Source of the DNA: an uncultured Candidatus Thioglobus sp.
GTDB taxonomy: Bacteria; Pseudomonadota; Gammaproteobacteria; PS1; Pseudothioglobaceae
DNA length: 35,841 nt
Direction: 5' to 3'
Assembly (NCBI GenBank): GCA_905620445.1
Contig: CAJQTP010000046.1
Coordinates: 1 to 35,841 of the forward strand
The notes beneath the pieces are model-generated. The model worked only from the letters and a program-made list of their open reading frames with translations, was not told where the DNA came from and did no database searches. The translations under genes were made by a program, and so were the position numbers. How positions within the stretch are numbered: the first letter of the stretch is position 1; each line of letters begins with the position of its first letter. Positions 18,598-25,688 of this stretch are shown piece after piece.

Positions 18598-19383
18598 ATG
18601 GGTTTTTTAACAGGTAAAAAAGCATTAATTGTTGGCGTTGCTTCGAATCGCTCAATTGCTTGGGGTATTGCCGAATCTATGGCAGCAAATGGCTGCGAAG
18701 TTGCCTTTACCTATCAAACCGATAAGCTCAAAAGTCGTGTCGAAAAATGCGCTGAAATTTGCAACTCTTCAATTGTTATTCCTTGTGACGTCTCTAGTGA
18801 CGAACAAATTAATGAGACATTTACTGAACTTAAGAAATCTTGGAATAATTTTGACATCATTGTCCACTCAGTCGCATTTGCAGACAGAGCAGAGCTAGAT
18901 GGTAATTATGTTGAAGTTACAACCCGCGAAGGATTTCTTAAGGCTCATGAGATCTCATCGTACAGCTTTACAGCTCTTGCAAAAGCCGCCCTTCCAATGC
19001 TGAATGAAAATGGCGCTTTATTAACGCTGAGCTATTTAGGCTCTCTCAGGGCGATTCCAAATTACAACGTCATGGGCGTTGCAAAGGCCTCTCTTGAGGC
19101 GAACGTTAGATATATGGCTGCAGCCTTAGGAGCAGAGAAAGGAATTCGAGTTAATGCAGTATCCGCCGGCGCTATAAAAACGCTAGCTGCAAGCGGCATT
19201 AAAGGTTTTGGAAAGCTGCTTGATCACGCCGCTGAAAGTTCAGCACTTAAGCGTAATGTAAGTACTGAAGAGGTTGGCAATGCTGCAGCATTTTTATGCT
19301 CAGATTTAGCCTCTGGCATCACAGGTGAAGTCACCTATGTTGATGCAGGATATAACTTTTATGAAAAGGGGCCAGACCTTTAA
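18598..19383 (+). CDS. fabI: Enoyl-[acyl-carrier-protein] reductase (NADH)
   Basis: Last step of each fatty-acid elongation cycle. 261 aa from the ATG at 18598, chosen because GGAGG stands six bases before it and because it yields [16 protein letters not shown], the family start; a TTG at 18583 would destroy this. The short-chain dehydrogenase fold shows the NADH site ([14 protein letters not shown]), [16 protein letters not shown] and the catalytic Tyr (about 156) and Lys (about 163), as in E. coli FabI. C-terminus [12 protein letters not shown]. Single gene between two minus-strand groups. Confidence 0.97.
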   Translation: MGFLTGKKALIVGVASNRSIAWGIAESMAANGCEVAFTYQTDKLKSRVEKCAEICNSSIVIPCDVSSDEQINETFTELKKSWNNFDIIVHSVAFADRAELDGNYVEVTTREGFLKAHEISSYSFTALAKAALPMLNENGALLTLSYLGSLRAIPNYNVMGVAKASLEANVRYMAAALGAEKGIRVNAVSAGAIKTLAASGIKGFGKLLDHAAESSALKRNVSTEEVGNAAAFLCSDLASGITGEVTYVDAGYNFYEKGPDL

Positions 19384-19399
19384 AGTCAGGCTTCTTTTT
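19371..19399 (+). terminator. fabI terminator candidate
   Basis: An imperfect 7-bp stem (GCCAGAC with GTCAGGC, one mismatch) spans the fabI stop codon and is followed by TTCTTTTT. Confidence 0.5.
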
Positions 19400-19434
19400 A
19401 AAAGAGAAAAGAAATAGAAGTAGCTAAAAGACCA

Positions 19435-19474
19435 AAAAGGGTAAGGAGATAATTAAAAAATCAACTACCCTTTT
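19435..19474 (-). terminator. Terminator candidate of the small-membrane-protein cassette
   Basis: AAAAGGGTA and TACCCTTTT make a 9-bp stem with a 22-base AT-rich loop, 30 bases after the 37-aa gene on the minus strand. The U tract is short. The hairpin can also form on the plus strand after fabI. Confidence 0.5.
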
Positions 19475-19503
19475 AAACTAAGTAGGCCTTTCTTCAACCT
19501 GTA

Positions 19504-19617
19504 CTATTTTTTATCTTCTTTCTCTATACGTTTAAATTCTACTACAGTCATTACAGCGCCAACTATAGCAAGAGCAAAGCAGAAAAAACCAGTAAAGAAT
19601 ATTAGTGAATCATCCAT
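19504..19617 (-). CDS. 37-aa single-pass membrane protein
   Basis: Too short for usual gene callers. It starts with ATG at 19617, two bases after the stop of the 64-aa gene, with AAGGA well placed inside that gene. The protein begins MDDS, has one hydrophobic helix (LIFFTGFFCFALAIVGAV) and ends in a charged tail (KRIEKEDKK). Spacing, ribosome site and its position at the end of the string support a real gene. I do not recognise the family. Small single-pass proteins like this often act as subunits of larger membrane complexes, but no partner is identified here. Confidence 0.7.
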   Translation of the reverse strand: MDDSLIFFTGFFCFALAIVGAVMTVVEFKRIEKEDKK

Positions 19618-19619
19618 GA

Positions 19620-19814
19620 TTAGTCCTTCCTAGCTATTATTTTAAAATAAATAGCAAAAGTTAAAATTGATGGGATCCAGGTTGCTGTAAACAATGCTTC
19701 CTGTTTTAAATCTTGGCCAGTGGTTACATCAACACCTTGAAACCAAAGATAAGCAGTTGTTACAAATGCAACTGCAACTGAAATTAAAATACATATATCT
19801 GACGTTTTTATCAT
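19620..19814 (-). CDS. 64-aa two-pass membrane protein
   Basis: Two hydrophobic helices (ICILISVAVAFVTTAYLWF and ATWIPSILTFAIYFKIIA) joined by a short polar loop (QGVDVTTGQDLKQE). AAGGA lies 8 bases before the ATG. It is the middle gene of a three-gene cassette behind ppiD, with 21 bases to the 62-aa gene. No family recognised and no catalytic residues visible; a structural or regulatory membrane subunit is possible. Confidence 0.75.
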   Translation of the reverse strand: MIKTSDICILISVAVAFVTTAYLWFQGVDVTTGQDLKQEALFTATWIPSILTFAIYFKIIARKD

Positions 19815-19835
19815 AACGAAATCCTTTATTAAAAA

Positions 19836-20024
19836 TTAGTCTTCATTCCAAAAAGCCCAAGACCCTATTAGCAAGAAAATGACCGCTAATGAGGCATGCG
19901 CCCTAGTACTTGTTTCCTGAGGTAACTCTATTAAAAATGGTACCATATTAAGCATACCAAGTATAAGCCAAATTACCGCTAGCGCAGCTAAAACTAGCGC
20001 CGCTTTTCCGATTTTTCTTTTCAT
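19836..20024 (-). CDS. 62-aa two-pass membrane protein
   Basis: A basic start (MKRKIGK), a long hydrophobic helix (AALVLAALAVIWLILGML), a loop with ETSTRAH, a second helix (ASLAVIFLLIGSWAFW) and an acidic end (NED). It begins 26 bases after the ppiD stop on the same strand, so read-through from ppiD is likely; no Shine-Dalgarno is clear. No family recognised. Confidence 0.7.
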   Translation of the reverse strand: MKRKIGKAALVLAALAVIWLILGMLNMVPFLIELPQETSTRAHASLAVIFLLIGSWAFWNED

Positions 20025-20050
20025 AAAATTATTATTTTAGCGCTAATATT

Positions 20051-21895
20051 CTAAAGAAGATCAGAAAATACTCTTATCTCAGCATTCTCTCTTAGCTGCT
20101 TAATGAGTGACACAAACATTTCATTGTTTGCTTGACTCATATAAAGTGCTGCAATACCAGTATCTGCATCTTCCTCTGGGAGCCTAACGCCGCTTAAATC
20201 AATCACTAAAGAAGTCAAGCTATCAACACTTCGAGAGCTGTATGTATGCTCGCCCTCAATAGGCTTGGGTATTGAAAAGGCAATACTGGTTACGTCAAAA
20301 GGTAACTCTTTAGCTCTAGAAATCCAGCCTTCTTTATTCCACTCTAGCTCATTATCAGTAAGTAGCTTATTTGTCATCAATTCATCGCCGCTCACTAGTG
20401 CAGTGGCAATTGCAAGTGATAGATTATCAATCAATATTTTTGCGCCAATATTACTTAAGATTGATGCAACTTGATCCTTAACCTCATCTAACTCTTTTTC
20501 GCGCTCAGGCTGAGCAGATGAAAGAGACAGAACTACAAATTTTTCTGCGCTAAGCTCAATTACTTCTGAGTTCTCACCCTCATCAATAACAGTCTCACTA
20601 AAAGCGGCAGACACAAAAGCCTCATCGTACTGTTCACTTGAACTTGCAAAATAGTCACTAGTTTGAAGCTCTAGACCAAATTGATCGGCAACCATATCAA
20701 GAGACTCTTCGTAAGCTAAGCTTGCAAACTCCTCCAATAAGTCAAACAGCATTTTTTTACTAACATTTTTCTTATTAAGGGCAACTAACTGCTCTGTGAC
20801 GTCATCAAAAGATTGAACTGTTTCAACTTCAATATCAGTCAGCTTAATAATATGGAAATAGCCGTAGTCTGTAGAAACAATTTCACTAACCTCTCCCACA
20901 TTCATTGCAAATGCAGCTTCATCAAATTCTGCGCCCATTAAATCTTTTTCAAAAAATCCTAGATCACCGCCCCTCTCATTCGAAGACGTATCTTTTGAAT
21001 TAACAATTGCAAGCTCAGAGAAATCAGCACCTTGGTTGATTTGCTCAAGAAGCTCTTTCGCAAGCTCTTCATTTTCAACTAATATATGTTGGGCGCGTCT
21101 TCTTTCTGAATTGGTATATAGCTCCAAGTTATCATCGTATAGACTTTTAAGAGTCTCCTCATCTGGGCTTGCAGGCTCTTCCATATCCGCTAATGAAAGC
21201 TCAACAAAATCAACTTTAACTTTTCGGCCCTCTATAAAGTTTGATCTATTTTCGTTAAAATAGTCTGAAATTTCACTTTGTGAAACAGAAACCTGGCTCT
21301 CATAATCTGAAGTATTAAGGGCTATATAAGAAACCTCCCTCTCTTGAGATGCGAGATCATTAAGCTGTTTAATTTGAGTTGATGACATGAACGCAGAGCC
21401 GCTCAAATTACGTTTAATTTGGTCTCGCGTTAGTGCCTTTGATTGAGCAATTTCATAACCGGCTGGTGAATAGCTATTCAGTCTTAAAAGTTGGCTGTAT
21501 CGATCTTCAGAAAACTTACCATCAACAATAAATGCTTGGTTCATTTCAATAACAGAGCGAACCTCATCATCTAAAGTAACAACATCCAATGAATTAGCAA
21601 AATTCTCTAATAATTTTTCATTGATCATTGAATCTATAAGCGTCTGCTTTAAGGCGTTATCAATTTCTTGTGAATACGCGGCTCCTAATTGTTGCTGCAG
21701 GTTTCTTTGCTGCGTATTTAATTCTTGATAATAAACGTTTATGTCAACATCCTCACCATCAACTGTTGCGATCGAAGCATTTGATGACCCACTTACATAG
21801 TCCTGGATACCAAATAAAGCAAATGGAATCGTTATAAAACCAACTACAACATAAGCAACCCAACCTTTAGATTTATTTCTTATTGCACTTAACAT
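20051..21895 (-). CDS. ppiD: Periplasmic folding chaperone PpiD (SurA_N/PpiC type)
   Basis: Inner-membrane-anchored chaperone that meets outer-membrane and periplasmic proteins as they leave the Sec channel. 614 aa from the ATG at 21895 (MLSAIRNKSKGW), which puts the single membrane helix (VAYVVVGFITIPFALFGI) near the N-terminus; an upstream start at 21913 is less likely. A SurA-like N-domain follows. One rotamase (PpiC) domain lies at about residues 262-350 (RRAQHILVENEELA ... GGDLGFFEKDLMG ... GYFHIIKL). The C-terminal half is diverged, as is usual in PpiD. In E. coli ppiD follows hupB; here hupB is 5.5 kb away. A -10 element 8 bases before the ATG suggests a very short leader. Confidence 0.92.
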   Translation of the reverse strand: MLSAIRNKSKGWVAYVVVGFITIPFALFGIQDYVSGSSNASIATVDGEDVDINVYYQELNTQQRNLQQQLGAAYSQEIDNALKQTLIDSMINEKLLENFANSLDVVTLDDEVRSVIEMNQAFIVDGKFSEDRYSQLLRLNSYSPAGYEIAQSKALTRDQIKRNLSGSAFMSSTQIKQLNDLASQEREVSYIALNTSDYESQVSVSQSEISDYFNENRSNFIEGRKVKVDFVELSLADMEEPASPDEETLKSLYDDNLELYTNSERRRAQHILVENEELAKELLEQINQGADFSELAIVNSKDTSSNERGGDLGFFEKDLMGAEFDEAAFAMNVGEVSEIVSTDYGYFHIIKLTDIEVETVQSFDDVTEQLVALNKKNVSKKMLFDLLEEFASLAYEESLDMVADQFGLELQTSDYFASSSEQYDEAFVSAAFSETVIDEGENSEVIELSAEKFVVLSLSSAQPEREKELDEVKDQVASILSNIGAKILIDNLSLAIATALVSGDELMTNKLLTDNELEWNKEGWISRAKELPFDVTSIAFSIPKPIEGEHTYSSRSVDSLTSLVIDLSGVRLPEEDADTGIAALYMSQANNEMFVSLIKQLRENAEIRVFSDLL

Positions 21896-21903
21896 AATTA
21901 TTT

Positions 21904-21912
21904 TATATACCA
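21904..21912 (-). promoter_or_regulatory. Extended -10 element next to the ppiD start
   Basis: TG-G-TATATA on the minus strand, 8 bases before the ATG at 21895. No ribosome site is visible between them, so a leaderless or near-leaderless message is possible. A second -10-like TATAAT (22071-22076) further up would give a leader of about 170 bases instead. Confidence 0.35.
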
Positions 21913-21913
21913 A

Positions 21914-22121
21914 TAGCGTTGATGCTTAGCGCCATCAAACATTTAAACTTAAACTCAAAATAAAATTTGAGCTTCCTATAAAGAGTTAACTTTTAACTCT
22001 CAATTATTTATTTACTAGCTAGGAGTGTCTTACAATATTACTAGTCTCACTAAACTCGTTCAGCTGCATTATACAAGGCTAGACCCTTTATCTATACAAA
22101 GTTTTTAATCCTTAGTTTGTT
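21914..22121 (-). other. Hairpin-rich gap between ltaE and ppiD
   Basis: 208 bases without a gene. Three simple stems are visible: TTGATG/CATCAA (21920-21939), CTCAAA/TTTGAG (21955-21972) and GAGTTAA/TTAACTC (21981-21997, 3-base loop). They could be the ltaE terminator, the structured leader of a longer ppiD mRNA, or both. No U-tract-backed terminator stands out. Confidence 0.4.
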
Positions 22122-23150
22122 TTAGTATTTTTTAGCTAAAGTTTCCAAAAGATTATTAATATCATTTAACTCAGAATTCCATGCTGTTACAAACCGAACC
22201 GCCTTACCATCAAGCTCTTCTTCATTAATATCGTAACCAGAATTATTTAAATAATCTATAACGTCACGTGGAAGATGAACAAAAACTTCATTGGACTGTG
22301 TTGGATATGCGAGCTTAATATTCGAAAAAGCATCCAAACCCTCGCTCAAAATTTTCGCCATTGCGTTTGCATGGCGAGCATTTCTAAGCCATACATCATC
22401 AGTTAGATACGCTTCAAGCTGTGAAGAAATAAAGCGCATTTTAGATAGAAGCTGACCTGACCTTTTATGCAAAAATGGAAAATTTCCAACCATCTCGGGT
22501 TTAAAAAATATAACTGCTTCAGCGGCAAGGCAGCCATTTTTTGTGCCGCCTAATGTTAGGACGTCAACTCCAGATTTCCAGGTCATCTCTGCAGGGCTTA
22601 CGTCAAGAGAAACAAGAGCATTTGCAAATCGAGCTCCGTCCATATGTACGCTCATTTTATTATCGCGCGCTATTTTAGAAATAGCCTTAATCTCGTCCAG
22701 TTGATACAGGGTGCCAGTTTCACATGACATGGTTACGCTCACAACAGAAGGCTGGGTAACGTGAACATTACCTGTACCCCTTATAGTTTCGGCTAGATCA
22801 CCCGCATCTATTCTTCCATTACTACTGCGCATTGGAACTAACTTAGCGCCACCCGTAAAAAGTTCTGGTGCGCCGCATTCATCAGTATTTATATGCGATA
22901 GCTCATGGCAATAAATTTTTCCAAAAACTGGAGCAAGAGCGGAAAGCGCTAATGCATTTGAAGCGGTTCCGGTTACCGCAAGAAAGACCTCAACCTCAAT
23001 TTCAAAAATCTTAGACAATCTATTTTTTAATGCTAAAGACCACTCATCATCCCCATAAGACCCTGCAATACCTGAATTGGCAGCAATGACAGCGTCCATG
23101 ACCTCAGGGCAAGCACTAGTTACGTTATCTGATGCAAATAATGCATTCAT
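22122..23150 (-). CDS. ltaE: Low-specificity L-threonine aldolase-like PLP enzyme
   Basis: 342-aa aldolase of the beta-eliminating lyase family, which splits beta-hydroxy-alpha-amino acids such as L-threonine or L-allo-threonine into glycine and an aldehyde. FASDNVTSACPEV at the start, AVTGTASNALAL, VHMDGARFANAL (PLP-binding Asp) and LTLGGTKNG with the PLP lysine at about residue 202 are all present. AAGGAG precedes the ATG. It lies 61 bases after the DoeB-like gene and is probably in one operon with it, which hints that the true substrate is an amino acid released by that deacetylase. Confidence 0.88.
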   Translation of the reverse strand: MNALFASDNVTSACPEVMDAVIAANSGIAGSYGDDEWSLALKNRLSKIFEIEVEVFLAVTGTASNALALSALAPVFGKIYCHELSHINTDECGAPELFTGGAKLVPMRSSNGRIDAGDLAETIRGTGNVHVTQPSVVSVTMSCETGTLYQLDEIKAISKIARDNKMSVHMDGARFANALVSLDVSPAEMTWKSGVDVLTLGGTKNGCLAAEAVIFFKPEMVGNFPFLHKRSGQLLSKMRFISSQLEAYLTDDVWLRNARHANAMAKILSEGLDAFSNIKLAYPTQSNEVFVHLPRDVIDYLNNSGYDINEEELDGKAVRFVTAWNSELNDINNLLETLAKKY

Positions 23151-23211
23151 TCAAGACTCCTTAAAGTGTAATTCATGAAAATATTCTTTTGTCGCTTGAG
23201 GTTAATGAGGC

Positions 23212-24201
23212 CTAGACAGGAACTGCAACGATGCCAAGAAAATCACCATTAACTACGTGCCCTGGAAAGTGCCTTCCAGTATAAATACCATCAATTCCAG
23301 CAAAGTACTCAACTGGCTCTGTTCCTGTTCGCTCTATATTGTGAACTTTAGCAACAAGCTGGCCTTTCTTTACTTTATCACCAAGGTCAACGCAGTGCTC
23401 TACCAGTCCAGTTGTCTCACTAAAAACATAGCAGCGCTCATCGGGCATATCTAAATTCATCGTTTCATCAACCTCCATTTCACCTTTAGTGATGCCGGCA
23501 TGACGAAGAATGTTTCGGATTCCTTTTTTAGCAATACCGACTGTATAGGCAGAAGTCGTTCCGCCTCCAGCAAGCTCAGTGCTAATAAAAACTTTACCCA
23601 TATTTTCTGCTGCAGTATCATACATGTTGACCGCATCGATCTCTAAAAGCATTACGGAGTGTGGCGCATTAAAAGCCTTCATAGCTGCAATGCATTTAGC
23701 TTGCTGCTCTTTATCTTTTAGTACATGAGCACAACAAAAAGGCAGAAAATCCAAAGTCTTACCGCCAGAATGAAAATCCAGCACATAATCAGCAAGAGGA
23801 AGAAGAGTGCGATTAAAGTAGTCCGCAATTTTCTCAGTAAAGTTACCCTCAGGATCTCCAGGAAAAACTCGGTTCATATTCCCACCATCAATTGGCGACG
23901 TCCTCTTGCCCGCCTGAAAAGCAGGATAGTTCATTCCAGGAACAATAATGACGCGCCCAGAAATATCTTCAGCTTTAATTTGACTCGCCAAATCAAAAAG
24001 AGCGATTGGCCCTTCGTATTCATCGCCATGATTTGCGCCAGTGAAAAGAATGGTTGGGCCCTGACCATTTTTTGCAACTGTTATAGGAATAACAATTGAT
24101 CCCCAAGCAGAATCATCATGAGAATGCGGAAGCTTTAGAAATCCATGCTGAACACCATCTTTTTCAAAGTCAACGGTTGAACTTATTGGGCTATCTTTCA
24201 T
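23212..24201 (-). CDS. doeB: DoeB-like N-acetyl-diaminobutyrate deacetylase (AstE/aspartoacylase family)
   Basis: 329-aa zinc carboxypeptidase-fold deacylase. Zinc site: GANHGDEYEG (H58, E61) and DFHSGG (H144); substrate-binding NMNRVFPGD and a late catalytic Glu in STELAGGG. The close match in length and in stretches such as DDSAWGS, RVIIVPGMNYPAFQAG and LEIDAVNMYDTAAE points to DoeB of ectoine breakdown, which converts N-alpha-acetyl-L-2,4-diaminobutyrate to diaminobutyrate. No ectoine hydrolase (doeA) or uptake gene is in the window, so the exact substrate remains an inference. A C-terminal lipoyl-like barrel (TGLVEHCVDLGDKVKKGQLV) is also typical. Operon with ltaE. Confidence 0.82.
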   Translation of the reverse strand: MKDSPISSTVDFEKDGVQHGFLKLPHSHDDSAWGSIVIPITVAKNGQGPTILFTGANHGDEYEGPIALFDLASQIKAEDISGRVIIVPGMNYPAFQAGKRTSPIDGGNMNRVFPGDPEGNFTEKIADYFNRTLLPLADYVLDFHSGGKTLDFLPFCCAHVLKDKEQQAKCIAAMKAFNAPHSVMLLEIDAVNMYDTAAENMGKVFISTELAGGGTTSAYTVGIAKKGIRNILRHAGITKGEMEVDETMNLDMPDERCYVFSETTGLVEHCVDLGDKVKKGQLVAKVHNIERTGTEPVEYFAGIDGIYTGRHFPGHVVNGDFLGIVAVPV

Positions 24202-24233
24202 GTCTAATTAGGATGTAAAAATAATATAGCGTC

Positions 24234-24262
24234 ATTGTACTAGAGCGCTTTAATATTATCAA
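24234..24262 (-). promoter_or_regulatory. Promoter of doeB-ltaE
   Basis: On the minus strand TTGATA, 17 bases, TACAAT; 32 bases from the -10 to the ATG at 24201. Confidence 0.6.
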
Positions 24263-24335
24263 TCTTGACTGGCGGTAAGCAAAGAGCAATGAGCTTTATT
24301 TTCGCTCAAGGGCAAAGTGTTAGCATATCCATGGA

Positions 24336-25109
24336 TTACTTAACACTAAATTTAAATACGATTTCTTTATCAAATACTTCCTCATCTTGAGGAAGTGGAA
24401 GAGGCGATGATTTAAAGACTGCCCTTCTGATAGATGCTCCAAATGCTTTTGCATTGCTTTTTGACATTGCAGGTAAATCACACCCTAGAATTTTTACGCC
24501 CTCTACAGCACCATTCTCAGCTTGATTAATTAGCACATCACAACTCCAGCTGTCTTCTGCGGCTTCATAGCGCCAAAATGCTTTAATATTTGCCTCAACA
24601 CTCTTAATGTAGGGTGACTTTAAGACACTCATTTGAGATGAGTTTTTTTCTACTTCAGAATCTTTAGTAAGTCCGTTTCTTTGTCTTTCAAACTCTTCAT
24701 TTCTTTTTGTTAACGCCTCAATACGGATTGCCTGTTGTTCAGGATTTAGCTTTGACATTTGACATATAAAATTTAATAAGATTTCATAACCAGTATTTGG
24801 CTCATAGTATTCCCAAGAACTAACCATATTATTTTCAATACCTTCACCCTCTCCCATAGGCATTGAAAAATTAACTCTTTTATTAACTTTAAACCCCTTT
24901 AAATTACAATCACCCTGGGCATTAGATTTAGCACTTCCATCACTCCATGAATCCATATAAAGCCAATAAATAAAACCCTCTCGCTCTTCGAGTGTTTCAA
25001 AGTCGATGTATAAAGAGGAAGTATTGCCTGGTAGTACAGTTGTCCACTCACCATAAGCATTAAATGAGAGTATTAGAGAAGATATTAGTAGGAGTAATTT
25101 ATTTTTCAT
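24336..25109 (-). CDS. Exported protein with adhesin-E-like N-domain and TolA-like C-domain
   Basis: 257 aa from the ATG at 25109, which starts a signal peptide (MKNKLLLLISSLILSFNAYG); an upstream ATG at 25130 would add seven residues. The N-half begins EWTTVLPGNTSSLYIDF and has a Cys pair (DCNLKG, FICQMS), resembling 'surface-adhesin protein E' domains. A charged linker follows. The C-terminal 90 residues read like the TolA/TonB C-terminal fold: YIKSVEANIKAFWRY, SCDVLINQAENGAVEG, GCDLPAMSKSNAKAF, SSPLPLPQDEEVFDKEI. That fold normally binds TolB or pores, yet this protein has a cleavable-type signal instead of the TolA anchor and long helix. Calls rest on motif likeness only. Confidence 0.65.
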   Translation of the reverse strand: MKNKLLLLISSLILSFNAYGEWTTVLPGNTSSLYIDFETLEEREGFIYWLYMDSWSDGSAKSNAQGDCNLKGFKVNKRVNFSMPMGEGEGIENNMVSSWEYYEPNTGYEILLNFICQMSKLNPEQQAIRIEALTKRNEEFERQRNGLTKDSEVEKNSSQMSVLKSPYIKSVEANIKAFWRYEAAEDSWSCDVLINQAENGAVEGVKILGCDLPAMSKSNAKAFGASIRRAVFKSSPLPLPQDEEVFDKEIVFKFSVK

Positions 25110-25234
25110 GGCGACCATTCTAGGTGTCATACATAAAGGATAGATGAAGATTAGGAGTTGTTTAGATAAAGATAACCACTAAAACAAATCTGACTAAAGT
25201 CTCTCTGATATATGAGATAGAATTAATTTTGAGC

Positions 25235-25240
25235 TATAAT
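25235..25240 (+). promoter_or_regulatory. -10 element for the cupin gene
   Basis: A perfect TATAAT 32 bases before the ATG at 25273, with no recognisable -35. Confidence 0.4.
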
Positions 25241-25272
25241 TAAATTTCTTTAAAAATAAAAGGAGAAGTTTT

Positions 25273-25641
25273 ATGGCGAACTTAGTTAGAAAATCTTTTG
25301 ATACTCCTGATGATTTAATATCACCAGACAAGACTCGTGCAGAAGTGCTTGAATTTGGAACAGTAAAAGCTATTAGAGTAACAGCTCAACCAGGATGGAT
25401 GTGGTCGGAGTGTATTAAACCTCATGTTGGTGGTGATAGTTGCCAAGCAGGTCATTTAGGTGCTTGTATTCAGGGAAGCATGCGTGTTACTCATGATGAT
25501 GGCACCGAGATGATTGTTAATGCGGGTGATGCGTATTCTATTGCTCCAGGCCATGATGGTCAAGTCATTAGTGACGAGCCTTTTATTGGCTATGAGTTCA
25601 ATAATCAGGGCAAGTCATTCGCAGTATGGGATAACAACTAA
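25273..25641 (+). CDS. Small cupin-domain protein
   Basis: 122-aa single-domain cupin. The two cupin motifs are recognisable: motif 1 around GWMWSECIKPHVGGDSCQAG with HLGACIQGSMRV, and motif 2 in GDAYSIAPGHDGQV. Candidate metal ligands are His residues in HVGG, GHLG and PGHDG. The N-terminal ANLVRKSFDTPDD is typical of a widespread family of stand-alone cupins of unknown role. AGGAG sits 8 bases before the ATG. Single gene with its own -10 and terminator. Confidence 0.85.
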   Translation: MANLVRKSFDTPDDLISPDKTRAEVLEFGTVKAIRVTAQPGWMWSECIKPHVGGDSCQAGHLGACIQGSMRVTHDDGTEMIVNAGDAYSIAPGHDGQVISDEPFIGYEFNNQGKSFAVWDNN

Positions 25642-25663
25642 CAGCTATAAAAAGAGCTTATAA

Positions 25664-25688
25664 ATAAGGCCCTATCTTTGGGCCTTAT
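25664..25688. terminator. Two-way terminator between cupin and MATE genes
   Basis: A perfect 9-bp stem (ATAAGGCCC with GGGCCTTAT, 7-base loop) lies between the convergent genes and covers the stop codon of the MATE gene. The plus strand continues with CTTATT. Confidence 0.75.

Noticed and set aside
24202-24335. Riboswitch upstream of doeB-ltaE
   Set aside because: The promoter lies only 32 bases from the -10 to the ATG, leaving no room for an aptamer, and no glycine-riboswitch core is visible.
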